Shown here one piece after another: positions 11,170-23,457 of a stretch of DNA of 64,000 bases. Under the pieces are notes generated by a model. The model saw only the letters and a program-made list of their open reading frames with translations. It was not told where the DNA came from and ran no database searches. The DNA comes from Symsagittifera roscoffensis (Eukaryota; Xenacoelomorpha; Acoela; Convolutidae): positions 8,539,716-8,603,715 of the forward strand of contig NC_087067.1 in assembly GCF_963678635.1 (NCBI RefSeq). Reading direction: 5' to 3'. Each line of letters opens with the position of its first letter. Within the stretch, counting starts at the first letter, position 1. Made by a program: the position numbers and the translations under genes.

Positions 11170-12402
11170 CTTGCTAACATTTTCTAACACTTGGTACCAG
11201 AGGTTGTTGGTGACCATTTTTTTAGCTTCTCTCTTTAGTTAGAATTGAGACATCTCTGCTTTATTCGACCTGTCGAATGATTTTGTTTCTATGTCTGCTG
11301 TCAGACACTCCACGCCTTTTTTGTGATGTGATCGCTTGCCCGGTTTTGTTGATAGAAATTAGCTTGTGCCTTTTCAGACATTATGGACCACTAAAAATTT
11401 GATTTTTTGCCAAAAAAGAGTTCCAACGGTGAAAAATGTGTTTCTGAAATTTTACTAACAAGAATATCAAAAAGATACATTTTAGAGAGTCTTGAATATT
11501 TTGGCTATTTTACTCTTTGCACCTAATTTGCTGCTGGTACATTGAATCGTTCTCTCTTCTAAGCCAAATCAGCGATTTCTGGTCAAATTTTATGGTAAAC
11601 AATTTTTTCTTGAGAAATTTTGAACAGCAAAATGATTTAAACCTCAGAATATTAGTTTGGTCTAATCGGTTTAGGAGTACTATGAGTGGGAATGTATTCG
11701 GTCAAAAACGTGATAAATTAATCGACCCTAAATGCACGGGTTTATATTGTTGATTGAATATCCGTGGGTTGAAACTAAAATTAAATCAACTTGCTAACAT
11801 TTTCTAACACCAGAGGTTGTTGGTGACCAATTTTTTAGCTTCTCTTTGAAGTTAGAATTAAGACATCTCTGCTTTATTCGACCTGGCGAATGATTTTGTT
11901 TCTATGTCTGCGGTCAGACACTCCACGCCTTTTTTGTGATGTGATCGCTTGCCCGGTTTTGTTGATAGAAATTAGCTTGTGCCTTTTCAGAAATTATGGA
12001 CCACTAAAAATTTGATTTTTTGCCAAAAAAGAGTTCCAACGGTGAAAAATGTGTTTCTGAAATTTTACTAACAAGAATATCAAAAAGATACATTTTAGAG
12101 AGTCTTGAATATTTTGGCTATTTTACTCTTTGCACCTAATTTGCTGCTGGTACATTGAATCGTTCTCTCTTCTAAGCCAAATCAGCGATTTCTGGTCAAA
12201 TTTTATGGTAAACAATTTTTTCTTGAGAAATTTTGAACAGCAAAATGATTTAAACCTCAGAATATTAGTTTGGTCTAATCGATTTAGGAGTACTATGAGT
12301 GGGAATGTATTCGGTCAAAAACGTGATAAATTAATCGACCCTAAATGCACGGGTTTATATTGTTGATTGAATATCCGTGGGTTGAAACTAAAATTAAATC
12401 AA
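11170..12402. repeat. Tandem duplication, two near-identical units of about 613 bp
   Basis: Unit 1 runs from CTTGCTAACATTTTCTAACA at 11170 to AAATTAAATCAA at 11789, and unit 2 continues directly to 12402. They differ by a 7-bp insertion in unit 1 (after CTAACAC) and only a few substitutions, so the duplication is recent. Each unit contains the same 78-codon plus-strand frame (11517-11753 and 12130-12366), identical at protein level simply because the DNA is duplicated. The frame has no recognisable domain. The repeat join falls on a shared CTT. Confidence 0.9.
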
Positions 12403-13391
12403 CTTTCATTCTTCAAATGAAAAAGGTCCTGCTTAGACCAAATGAGATTTCTCGTTAGGAGAACTAAGCAGATGAAGGAGTCCACCGTAGCTTCATCTCC
12501 AGGTTGTGATCAGGAACTGAATTCTGCCAACACATCAGCATCTTAATTGCCCGTAATTTCGGTAAGAGTTCCTTTCTGCTATGTAGCCACAAATTTGAGC
12601 TGATTTTCCACCGTGTCTGTTTGTGTTTTCTACTTAGACTTCGTTTACTTCAATTGAAAGTTACTAGGATGGTGGCATTTTTGTTGTTTGAGGCTATTTC
12701 TCTCCTTTGAGGTTTGTCTTCCAAAACTGCTCGTAATTGATACAATGTACTAGGTCTTGAAGGACCATTGGCGAAGATACAAAGTAGTAGAAACACCGTC
12801 AATAGTCGATCAGAGCTATCGTTTTTGGCCGAGATTTTGGTTGAAATACTCTCTGAAAACAGAATAACTGGTTATCTAGGCTAAAAGATTCACTCTAATT
12901 ACTAGGATGTTTTTTGGGGCAGAAAAGTCAAGTTGAGAGATAAAATTACTTCTTGTGATCTGTATTAACAGGTTCTGAATGTACAAGATTGTTGTTTAAT
13001 ACTGATTAGCCCAAAATCTAATAAAATTTTCTGATTGTTCGGGACAGTTTAAAGCTATTTTTTAAGCCTTTTAGCAGAGCTGTAAACAAAATTCTTGCTC
13101 GAATCTGACTAAGCAAAAAATTTTTTAATGCTAATATAAATGCCCAAGCTGACTGACTCAAAATAATGGCATTAATTTCTGCGCCTTCATGCAATTGAAA
13201 ACCAGGAATCTTGCTAATAAAAGTTTAAAAACCAGAAATGGGATAAGAGTCGCGTGATATGAAAGATGAGGCAGAAGCTTTTTTTTACAAAATTTACAGC
13301 TGAGGGGCAGGGTTGTTTCCAATTTTTTAAAATAGAATATCAATATTGTCATTTGCTTCTAATATTTTTTAAGTTTATTTAAACACAATTT
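12403..13391. other. Stretch between duplication and gypsy RNase H, no clear gene
   Basis: On the minus strand this is where a gypsy connection domain and integrase would follow the RNase H at 13.4-13.9 kb. No zinc-binding HHCC or DDE pattern could be recognised; if integrase was here it is beyond recognition or deleted. Confidence 0.4.
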
Positions 13392-14600
13392 TCAATGAAT
13401 ACAAGATAGTTCAGGTGCTTCCCAAGGTGGTTGTTGTGAAAGGTAGTCGACTCTTCCTAATTTAGTGCCAGAGATTTGATTTAACTCAAAATCAAAAACT
13501 AACAATCCATCTGCCGATCTTGATAATATTGACTGATAGCACTTGATGTCTCTGCGCGTTTTTAAGGTTGTGATCATGGCCTTATGATTGAATAAATCTT
13601 CATATCTAATCCTTATATTTTTTTCGTAGTTCTTCACATGACCAAACAATTGGTTAAAAGTTTTTCTCTTCATTGCTGTAATACTTTTCTTGATTTCTCA
13701 GCAGTCTGAATGCGAATGAATCTGATACCCGAGTACCATTTGGTAGCTCTTGCTCTAATGCGTCATCTAAATCGCTGTGGCTAGCACCATATTTCACTCG
13801 CAATCATTATTTCCAATCAAACGTTTCTGTTATTTTGCTCATAAATTTGAGGTTTTTGTTAAATGCATCTTGCTACTCATTTTTCCATAGAATTTTAAAG
13901 GTCTTGTTGTTGGCTTACAAAGAGGATCGATTTTTTGCCCTAAAATGTTGAAGGTTTTGAAGAAAATACTGCATGCAGGTGATTTAGTTCGCCCGAGTAG
14001 GATCTCAGTAGGATCTCAGAGAGTCTTCGGGGTGTTTTTTCGAGTGTTTTAGTCTATAACAAGTCTTATTGATTTTGAAATTAGTAACCACAACTAGCAC
14101 TTAGACAATTTTAGGGCAAAACTACTTTTATCTAATTTCTTTTTAAAGTTTTCGACACTTCTTTTATTGTTTAAACTGGACGCTTTCGATACTATTAGAA
14201 AATCATCCAGCAGCATTTTTCTTCAAGCTATTGAAGCTTTTTAGAACTTTTTGGACTTCTCAAGAGGGCCAAAAATCGCGTCTGAAAACGCTAGGTGCGT
14301 GTGAGCTGCTCGCATATTTTTTTTTGCAATGACCACTAATTAATTCGCTAAGATGAATTTGACTAATAGCATCTTTAAGATCCAGAGAGTTAAGCCAATC
14401 CCAACCCGATTAAATGGAATTATTGATTTGAGAGGCAATTTCCAGTTGGAAATCTGATACGGATCCTCAAAAACTGAGCTATCATTGGTTTAGCGTCCAA
14501 TGCTGTTTTGTTTGATTCGTCTTTTTTCGCGTTGATGACTACTGGGGACATGAAATTATAAATCATCATCAGCATAGTCGGTATGGCATCAGTGTTAAAA
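13392..14600 (-). pseudogene. Ty3/gypsy retrotransposon remnant: RT and RNase H
   Basis: On the minus strand, read from high to low coordinates, an RT motif-A-like segment (LDLKDAISQIHLSE, about 14340-14385) comes first. An RNase H segment follows (ASHSDLDDALEQELPNGT, about 13740-13800), then EKYYSNEE and VWSCEEL-type blocks. It ends in the RNase H block DFELNQISGTKLGRVDYLSQ (about 13425-13500), which matches the PGTxMGxVDYLSR pattern of Ty3/gypsy elements. The pieces lie in different frames with stops, and the usual TDAS start of RNase H has lost its Asp. It is a dead, old copy with neither integrase nor LTRs seen. Confidence 0.78.
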
Positions 14601-14920
14601 AAAATTGGACCATTTATTGTCGGTTTGTCTTATGTTATCAATCTGTGGCGTTTCGAGTTCAGTGTCTTCCTCTAGACATTCAAAAAAAAGTTTCGCAGGA
14701 AGTCCCATCAGCTGCTTTCACTGTTTCGTTTTCCATGTATCAGCTTCGGATATTTCTTCGTTCCTTCTCCTGAAGCAACAACCAGCAAAATGAATAAGTT
14801 TACTTCTATCTTTCTCAGACTGATTTTCACACTTTAGCAGTTATAACTGATTGTCGTTCCTTACAAACTCGTTTCATTTGATGTTAAGTGGGCTTCTCAA
14901 AACTTTGTTGTAGTCTCACT

Positions 14921-16160
14921 TTAGAGTTGTTTCCTACGTTTCGTCCAAGTTTCTAAGCCATGTGTTAACACGCTGTCAATTGTCGCAGCAAACAGATAGT
15001 ACTTGTCGCGTGGATTGATGTCAGATTTCCAAATTTGGTCTGTATGATGCCCATGCCAAAGAAACGCGCCTTTTTTTCTCAGCAGTTGCGTATTGTCAAC
15101 TACAGAACCGATGTAGTTGTAGTCGTTGACAACTTCCAACTGTTCTCCAGACATCTTACTCAAGACTCGCGAAGCGTCAAAGTTGTAGCAGATAGTCTGT
15201 GTCGTCATGGCATTCAGTTGTCGACCAATCTCTGCGCAAGAAGTTTCAGAATTGGGCATCGTTGTTGTTGTGATTTTTAGTCGCAATATTTTGTCTGTGG
15301 AACCAAGATCGGTAAAAATTACTTCCGGCTACCGGGAGCTACCTCTTGAGATTGTGGTGAAACAGGAGAGTCTTGGATTGTCAATGGCTTTGGAAAGTGC
15401 GAAATTGAGGCACAAAAAAAACAAGAGGGGCGCAAGAGTATCGTCTCTTAAAATGCCACAAAAAATTGTCGAAGAGCTCAATCTCACGATTGCTTGTCAC
15501 AGTGCTTGCTTTTGTTGTATATTTAATTGCATAACAGCCTCTAAAAGTTCACAGGATTATTGTAAACTTGTAAGATTTGCTCCATGATGCGCATGTGTAA
15601 GCTGTCAAAGCCTTTGCGAAAACCAACAACTGTGATGACGGCCTGCAATTTCTTGTCCTTGGCCTTCTATTACTTTTCGGAGAGTCATAATATGTATGTA
15701 TCCATCAGACTTGAAGTTTTCTGACTGTTTTTCAAAATTGGTTTAATACGCGGCCGTAGATGATTGAGTAACATTCTGTTATAGAATTTCGTGGACGAGC
15801 AGTTCAAGCTAATTCCGCGATAGTTTGTAGAAAGATTCAGATGTCCAGACTTCGGTAGTGGATTGATACTATACTTACATTCACCTCTACCGAAATGTTT
15901 TCATTTCAGAAAGCGCATCATTTTCAAAAATATGCCTTCGACGTCGCATCTTCTAATAACCTCGACAAGGAAGTTGTGACTTTCGCATCATGGCGACTTT
16001 GCTTCTGCAGTCTGTTTCAGTGCGGTTTTTAGTACACTAAGTGTTAGCTGGGCACACGAGAGGTCCATGTCTTCGTACACGCTGTTCGGTATATTATCTT
16101 CAGTGTCCTGATTTGTATGTTTTTCACCCCTAGAGCTCTTTGAATCAATTGTATTAAGAA
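14921..16160 (-). pseudogene. Non-LTR (LINE) retrotransposon reverse transcriptase remnant
   Basis: The minus strand gives the RT order of a LINE. An upstream helix-rich segment (VLKTALKQTAEAKSP, near 16000-16060) is followed by NPLPKSGHLNLSTNYRGISL (near 15810-15875), then motif A as FRKGFDSLHMRIMEQIL (near 15575-15620), then DDTLAPLLFFLCLNFAL (near 15400-15450). The catalytic YADD/FADD box is degraded to a TDLGSTDK-like sequence. The C-terminal part reads LEVVNDYNYIGSVVD and IDSVLTHGLETWTKRRKQL (14921-15150), a typical LINE RT tail. Several frame changes make it a pseudogene. No endonuclease or 3' tail was recognised. Confidence 0.8.
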
Positions 16161-18509
16161 GAGAGCATATCTTCACTGGTGTCACCTGTAATGCGATGCT
16201 TTGTTTTACAATTCCTTTCTATGAGTTTTTTAATGATCTCCTATTTTGATTTCGGGTTGTTTTGTTTGTGCATTATCTTTGACTCCTGCAAACAACTAGT
16301 GACCAGCTCGTGCTTTGCTGTTGTATAGGCTTAGATATGTTGCCGCCTCAGTTTCGTGATGTTGTCACTGCTGGGTTGGCACTCAAAGGGGCCAGTTCTT
16401 CTGCCGTCTTCGTCACTGCGTTGATAAAACTTTGGTATAGCTTTTTGTTGCTGCTTTCGATTCGCAACTATTCTCATATTCGAATAGAAAAGTTTTCTTT
16501 CAAAGTCTTATCTAGCTTCAGCTGGTTGAAACCAAACTGAGACGCTGCTGGTAATCCAGTTCAACAACTTTTCTTTAATCACAAATTCGTGCTCTTGAAA
16601 ATTATGAGAAATCTATATGGAACTAGCTCTTCAAATGACATATATATTTTTTTCAATTTTCATGTTGGTTTCAATTTTCTCACGTTGTGACCTTTCGTTG
16701 TTTATGAGATTGCTATACTTTTGTTTAACTTGACAATTTGTATCGACTTTGAAATTCTTCTGCCAACCGTGTGTTTTATATGAATAGGACTGGATCACTA
16801 CATCATTTTTCTTAAATAAGAATGATCGTGTCGGGTATGATCGAAGCAATGACATAACTGTTTTTCTGCAAAAGACCTGACTTTTGAATTTCTCTTGAAA
16901 AATCTTTAGGGTGGAGACTTAATTCACAATGAAAAATCTTGAATCACTTTTTTGCCGAAAAAACCCTTAGGATTTTTTTCATGGGGTATCGACCAAACAC
17001 ATTGAGCTTTGCGTTCGACTTGGTTTGAGAGTTTTTGCGGTGAATTTGAGAATCTTTGCGCCCGAGAGTTTGAGAGTCTTTGAGCCCGAGAGTCTTTGCG
17101 GTCGATTTGGTTTGAGTTGTAATGATGCATAATCGACATAACCAAAAAAGTTTTTCTTAGATTTTTTCTAAATGATCGTAAAAGTGTTTAAAGACATTTT
17201 GTTCACTTAAGGACTTGAGCTATATTTTAACTGAAGAAAAGGTCATCCTTAACTTTATCTTTGATCTCGATATAGTGAAAAGTAATTTAGGTACGATTTT
17301 TCGTTGTTTTGTTTGTTATTTTTCCAAACTTCTGCCTTGTCATGTTTGTCACAATTTTCTGCGTCTGTAGTATACTCAAAATCTTAAGGTTTCACCACTT
17401 TGACTTCTGGGTCCTCAAAGACCTCGGCTCAACCTGCTAAACGGTCACGTGGGTCGTAATGCTCTCTGAATGAGATAACCAGGAAGATTAGACCCTCTTC
17501 CTAATTATCATGAGTCCCTGTTGAAGCCTGGTGTTGATATAGGCCAGAAAACAGGAGCTTTTGATAGGTCTAAAAAAATCATGAAACAGCAATTCTGGCT
17601 GCGCGATATGAATTTTAATTTACCGTTTAAATTCTAATTTAACTAAAACTAAAATACGAAACCTGAATTCACTTCGAAAATTACATTATTTAATTTTGGG
17701 TGGTATGATTGGTTGAAAAAAACTGAAATGATAAAAACATCATTATCTACAAAAAAATTAACAAGAGATAGGGAAATATGTTTATTTTTTATGTTCTATT
17801 TACGTTCTAATTTTTATTAAATTCAGGATACAGGTCCCGACCTTGACAACACAATTGACTCCTTTTAATAAAACGTTCTCTCATATGTATTCTAGCACTG
17901 AAGTTAATTTGAGGCTACAGATCCGTCACAAATCCGGTTCGAGGGGAAAAATTCCAAAATTGCGATTTCAATATTTTAAGATTTAAGATATTTAAGAATT
18001 AAGAAAATAAAGGTAATTATTGTTTTCAGTTTGAATTTTCAGTCTTTCTGGAAATTTTTCAAGTTTGCCTACGCCGTGAAGATGTGTTGTCTTACGACGT
18101 TGGAGTGGTATCAGTAATACCTGGCCGTGCAGATGTGCTGTTGTTGTTTTAGATGAAATGGATATTATGACTGAAATGTTTGTTTTAATATGTTATCGTC
18201 GTCCGAATAATCTGAGCCAAGTTTGAGGAATCCAAATTTGAGATAATATTTACAATTGAACTCCTTTCTCAGTTAGTGGCTTGTGTTTTATTTTTTTTTT
18301 CAGTCGTAATCTGTAAATTGTTCTATTTTTTTGGTAACTGTTCTGCTATGTATTCTCTTTCCGTTTTCGTCAGTTTTTGTTCTTAAAAACCCTTCAAGAT
18401 GTTTTGTACTTTCTCTTGTTTTTTTTTTGCCGGATCGATGTCCGCGACCCACGAAAGAACTGGCGCCACCCAGATTTTGTAATTGTGGACCTATGCGACT
18501 TAATCAATT
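16161..18509. other. Stretch without a recognised gene
   Basis: Apart from the small minisatellite at 16990-17115, nothing is assignable. The plus-strand frame 18331-18699 opens in T-rich sequence and runs into the minisatellite at 18.5 kb, so it is not supported as a gene. Confidence 0.35.
16990..17115. repeat. Minisatellite, GAGAGTCTTTGCGCCCGA-like units
   Basis: About six imperfect units of 17-24 bp alternate GAGAGT/GAGAAT + CTTTG + CGGTCGA, CGCCCGA or AGCCCGA. Unit length varies. No function is apparent. Confidence 0.7.
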
Positions 18510-19530
18510 CCAGGCAGATGTGACCAAAACTTGGCACTTGAAAACCGACGCGACTGAAAAAAAATCATCGGACCCGGCGCGACTGAAACATGCCTACTCG
18601 GGATTCGCGCGACTGAGAATTGACCGTCGTAGACGCGGGACTGAGCAAGAAACTAAAAGATTTTTGAGTGGCGCAATCAGTCTTTTCTTAAGTCGCTAAA
18701 GTTTTTTCTTAAGTCGTGCCGCTAACGTCTTTTTTTTTTGTCGCAACGTCAATTTTTTTTTAAGTTGCGCCGCTAAAGTATTTTCTCAGGTCGCGTCGCT
18801 GAATTCCTTACTTAAGTCGCGCCGTCAATTTTCTCATAGGTTGCGTCGTCAACCTTTTCGATAGTCGCGCCGCGCAAAATTTTACTTAAGTCGCGTCGCT
18901 AAAATCTTTTCAAAAATTTCGCTGCTAAGCTCTTCTTGTATGTCGCGCAGTCGTTCTTTTCCACTTATCATAAGAGTTTTATTTAGCAGCGCGACTTAAC
19001 AAAAGACTTTAGCGGCGCGTTATACGAAAAGACTGACGGTGTGACTTAAGAAAAGGCTGAGAGCGCGACTTAAGAAAAGTTTTTAACTTCAAAAAACATT
19101 TTAGATTTTCTCTTAAGATTGTTTTTTCTAGCGGTGCATCATACAAAAAGACTGACGGCGCGACCTGAAGAAATACTGATGGCGCAACTTACGAAACGAC
19201 CGACAGCGCGACTTGAGAAAAAATTTTAACGGCGCAATTCAAGAAACGACGGACAACGCGACTAAAGAAAAATCTGATAGCGCGACTTAAGAGGAGACTG
19301 AGGGCGCGAATTGCAAAAACGCTAATTTAAGAAAAGCTTGACAGCACGACTTACGAAACGACGGACGGCGGGACTTAAAAGAAGACTGGCGACGCGACTT
19401 ATGAAAAAATTTCAGCGGTGCGACTTACAACAAAACTTAGGTCATGTCTTGAAAAAAAAACTGACGGCGCGGCTCACCAAAATACTGACGGCTTGGCTTA
19501 AGCAAAGGGTAACAGCGCGATTTAAATCCG
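18510..19530. repeat. Orientation-switching minisatellite (GCGCGACTTAAGAAAAGACT)
   Basis: Units of about 30-35 bp carry the core GCGCGACTTAAGAAAA. From about 18985 to 19530 the core reads in this orientation (for example GAGCGCGACTTAAGAAAAG). From about 18667 to 18960 it reads as the reverse complement (TTTTCTTAAGTCGCGCCGCT). From 18510 to 18660 GCGCGACTGA-type cores are in the first orientation again. The central flip near 18965-18985 makes an imperfect inverted repeat with arms of about 0.3 kb. The Arg/Lys-rich frame at 19338-19592 is a by-product of the repeat. Confidence 0.85.
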
Positions 19531-22205
19531 CGCCCGCGATTGTGAATATCAGTCTACAATATCAGTCTACTATTCTTTGCTGTTCTTTTTGACTTCTCAT
19601 TATCTCTCTCCTCCGATTGCTCCATTTTTTGCTTAGGTTTCCTCTCCAGTTTCATGAGACACTTTCTTATTCAGTTCCGAAGCTGATGAAGTGCAATTCC
19701 TGTATTCCCAAAACTCTAGAGAAATGAGAAAAAATTGATATACATTTCGACGAATCATCTCAATTTTCAAATTTTGAGTTTTTGCCATGTACATGCATAT
19801 ATACACAAAATTCTTTCACGCACCAGAAACTCCAATCAAACAAACTTGAAACTGACTTTAAATGCACTATTGGCTTATGAAATATCATATTTCAGCTTTT
19901 TTTAAAATTGCAAATGGAGCTCAAAACTTGCAAAAAAGAGCGAATTTTGAGAAAAAGAATTCTTGCTAAAAAGCAGTACGTATGAATTTTTGTAAAAAAA
20001 TTGCAAATTTGCAATCGACAACAAAGTGATTGCTTAATGGTTTGATATTTTTGGTGAATTGTTTGTTTTGAAAAATCTGATTGTTCGCAGATTATTCTAT
20101 AAAAGCATCAAGCTTATCAGACGGCTTGTCTAAAAGTTTTTCTCATCTTTTAGTGAACATTTTTAACTCTCCTTCTACACCGGCATTGTCTTCCATTTGT
20201 GCTGTAATCAAAAACAAACAAAGCTAAAGACTGGTAGTCTAACTTTGTACACAAACTCAGAAACTAACTAAAAGCTTAAATAGCAGAGGGCAGAGTTAAA
20301 ACAAAGCTTAAAAATCAATGCCTGTGGTGTTCGCTAAAATGATGACGCTTTGAGACCAATAGTTTCATCTCAGTCAACTTTATATCCTTCCCATAGACCA
20401 TTTACTCAAATATTGGTCCTCAGTTGACAGACCCATGTTTCTAATTTTTCAAGGTTTTTTATTCAATTTTGAAATCAAAATGTCAGTATTACTCAGGCAA
20501 CTAACAGCTAAAATAATTAGTTATTCATAATTCGGCATTTACTTTTCTTCTAATTGGCTGCTTCACTGCTTCTGCTTTGTTTGCTTCACTGCCTCTCATA
20601 ATTGCCTATTAAGTTCACTGTCTCAATCAGAGAGGTCTTCTTGTCATTCCCCAGAAAAAGGCCTATCGTAAAACTTCATAGATAGCGTTTAAAGATAACA
20701 TGCTTATCGTGCGATTTCCATGATCAAAAAATGTATAAAAAGCATTTTGGCAGTTGACCTTAAACTGGTTTGAAACTCAAATAATGCAAATTTGTACCAG
20801 TTTAATTTTAAATAGGAGCAGTTTCAACATCAAAAAAAATTTTTAAAAATAAGTGCTTTTTTCATTTAATTTTTAGATATGAAAATTGTATGATATGCAC
20901 TTTCCTAAGGAAAAAATCAAATGAGGTAAATTTTTTCTCTCTCGTTTGATTGCAATCTCGCTTCTGTGACCACCGAATAAGCTTTTTAGGGGATGAAATT
21001 ACTGCAAAGTTTGCTATTTTGTGTCTATAGTGTAGTCCAAATCAACAAATCAAAAATCACAATCAACAGTTTTCAGTTTTTTGTATAATCACAATTTTTT
21101 TGTTTTGAAACGCTAATACCACATAAATCTATAAAAAGAACAGAGCGTTTTTTTTATTAAGTGAAATTTATGAAGTAGAAGTATTCTAGCTATATACAAA
21201 AAACTACAATAAATTACATGGCAACTGCACAAAATTAATTTCTCAGTGAGCTAACTGCCACTTGAGCTCTGAAATTTTTTTTTTGTATCTTAGAAAAAGC
21301 TTAGTTATTGTGTTTCTGGATAACAACAGAACTTTCGAAACGGAACCCAGGCTTTTTTTGGTTTTCATGGAAAAAATGCTTGTCTTACAGTTTCACTGCA
21401 TAGAAAATTTCGATCATACTTTTTTGTACAATAATGCCCATGCAAGTTTCTTACAATTTGTGTGAAGAAATGTATGGCAGAAAGCTTTTATTATTCAAGA
21501 GTGTGTAAAACAAATGCTTATTTTGAAATTGCTCTGTATGGAAAAATTGCCGGGAGTACTGAATTTGTATGCTTGTCATGGATTTTTGTTTCAGTAAAGA
21601 AGTTTCAAGTTTTTAACTAAACAGTTTTTTGACAAAGTTTTTGTTACCATCGAAAAATATTGTTGTTTATGTTGGAAAAAATGTTCAGCTATCATTTGTT
21701 TTAATGCTATGGGATGTAAAAGTTGCTACCTAGGCCAATTAGGAAAATTTGACCAGCGACAGATTGCATTCTTGTTGTAGGTGTACGTGATCAATTCAAT
21801 CAATCCAAATTAAAAATAGATACTTGTTGTTAATAGAGTAGGAGAAGCCGAATAAATTTTTGTACTATATAATGTCGATAAATAAAATAAAGAACAACTT
21901 GAAGGTTTACATTTGCGTTTAATTTGGATCTAGAAAGGAAAAAAAGTTTCCGACTTGCAAGCAAACTGACGGAATACTTCTGCTCGGCGAACTAACCTAG
22001 CTCAAAAAACTATCTAACTTGGCTAAAAGCTAATTATTTGAGCAATTTGATTCTTTGATAGAAGAAAAAACTCATTAATTTGTAATCAAGTTATTGTATA
22101 TCCAGTTATCTCGTGGGGTGAAAGGTAAGAAAGACGAATAAAGAAATTACTTCATAGATTTAAGTGGCAGTCGAAAAATTCAATTTATCCTGATGTGAGT
22201 AGTTT
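19531..22205. other. AT-rich intergenic stretch, no recognised gene
   Basis: No protein homology or repeat unit was recognised. Words such as TGTATGxxAGAAAGC and CATGCAAAAA around 21360-21480 recall segment B of the large duplication, but not well enough to call a copy. Confidence 0.4.
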
Positions 22206-22573
22206 CAGGGGCGGATTTAGTGAGGGGTGGCGGTCACCTTTCCTCCCCCCTCAGGGATTCGACCCGTGCCTACCCAAAGGGTCTCTCTTTGGTACTTTTT
22301 AAGAAATCCATTTTTGGCCGACCGACCCTAAAAATGTTCTAAAGGCGCGTTTGGCGCCAATATATACTAAGTTTGAGGGTGGGCGCGCGCCAAAAAAAAA
22401 CGAAATTCTCTGCGGCGCAGAAATTTTTGTCAAAACAGCGTCTTTTAGTGCTTAAGGAGAGCTTGGAAAATCATTTTCGTCGTCCTAAAAAAAGGTTTAC
22501 AATATTCCCCCCCCCCCCCCCCCCCCCCACCCACCCCCCTCGAAAAAATCCGAAAATTCTAGATCCGCCCCTG
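22206..22573 (-). mobile_element. hAT-type MITE, CAGGGGCGGATC family, near-complete
   Basis: Starts CAGGGGCGGATTTAG and ends CTAGATCCGCCCCTG, a clear terminal inverted repeat. It is flanked by AGTAGTTT on the left and TGTAGTTT on the right, an 8-bp target duplication with one mismatch. Together, TIRs beginning CAGGG and 8-bp duplications are typical of hAT transposons. At 368 bp it has no coding capacity. It contains a run of 22 C (22507-22528) next to the right end, equivalent to the G-run after the left end of plus-oriented copies. Confidence 0.85.
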
Positions 22574-23457
22574 TGTAGTTTTACTCATTTTCAGAGTTTT
22601 TCCACGGCTCTTAAAGGCTAAGATAACGTGTAAAACCACTAAAACTTTAAATAACACACTCCAAACTATACGCTAAATACTCAAAGTCTAATGCCAATAC
22701 ATTTAATACTCAAAGTCTAAAAAGTCTAATGTTAATACTGTTTCAGATATAATTTTGAAATTTATTTTAACAGTGAAAGACTGAAAGACATCTGCATTTT
22801 TTCGAAACTGAAACAGGCACTGAACCAGAGAGTATTTCAGCCAAGAAAAGGACTGTTAAAAAGAATCCATATCTAAGAGGAGCAATCTGAGCACAATCCT
22901 TCGTTAACAACGAAGTTCTCGCCATAAAACAATCTTTTAGAAATTTTTTAGAATTAGCGGAATCCTGTAAATTGAAATTAACTGATGTTGATTCAGCTGA
23001 CTTTTTTGAATATCGTCGTTTATTGTTCTTTGACACAGCACAGCTCAATAAATTTCCGCCTTTCCGAAAAAAATGTCCCCAATTTCAAACTGCTTTTATT
23101 TTTTGCCCAAAAATTGATAGGCAATAATTTGCAGGGTTGTTTGGTCAGAAACGGATGCCGTAAACCAGTCTGCCAAAAGGACCCTTTGGGTGGCGAGGGT
23201 GACCCCCTTTCATGAAGGTAAGGTCCAATTATGGTGGGGGGGTTTCTGAAAGAGGGTCCATTCGTGAGGGGGATGTTAAAAAAAAAACAAATATTTCCAC
23301 TAAAACGGAGATTTTCATATTTCAAGAGCCTTGCGAATATACGAAAAAAGGTGAATTTTGTTCAGGAGCAGATATAGGGTTTTCTTGAGGAGTTTTATTG
23401 AAATTCTTAAGCTGATGTCAAGTTAATTTACTGAGCTAGAAAAAAAACGGGTAAAAA
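22574..23457. other. Spacer between two hAT-type MITEs
   Basis: About 880 bp of AT-rich DNA. Two imperfect repeats of a CTCAAAGTCTAA(T) word lie near 22680-22735. The short frames on both strands at 22767-23325 have no recognisable domain. A G-rich patch at 23190-23275 resembles degraded MITE sequence. Confidence 0.35.

Noticed and set aside
11517-12366. Two identical 78-residue frames suggesting a duplicated small gene
   Set aside because: They are identical because the 613-bp DNA is duplicated; no domain, signal or coding bias was recognised.
19338-19592. Arg/Lys-rich frame resembling a basic repeat protein
   Set aside because: It is the translation of the GCGCGACTTAAG minisatellite; no start context and no homology.
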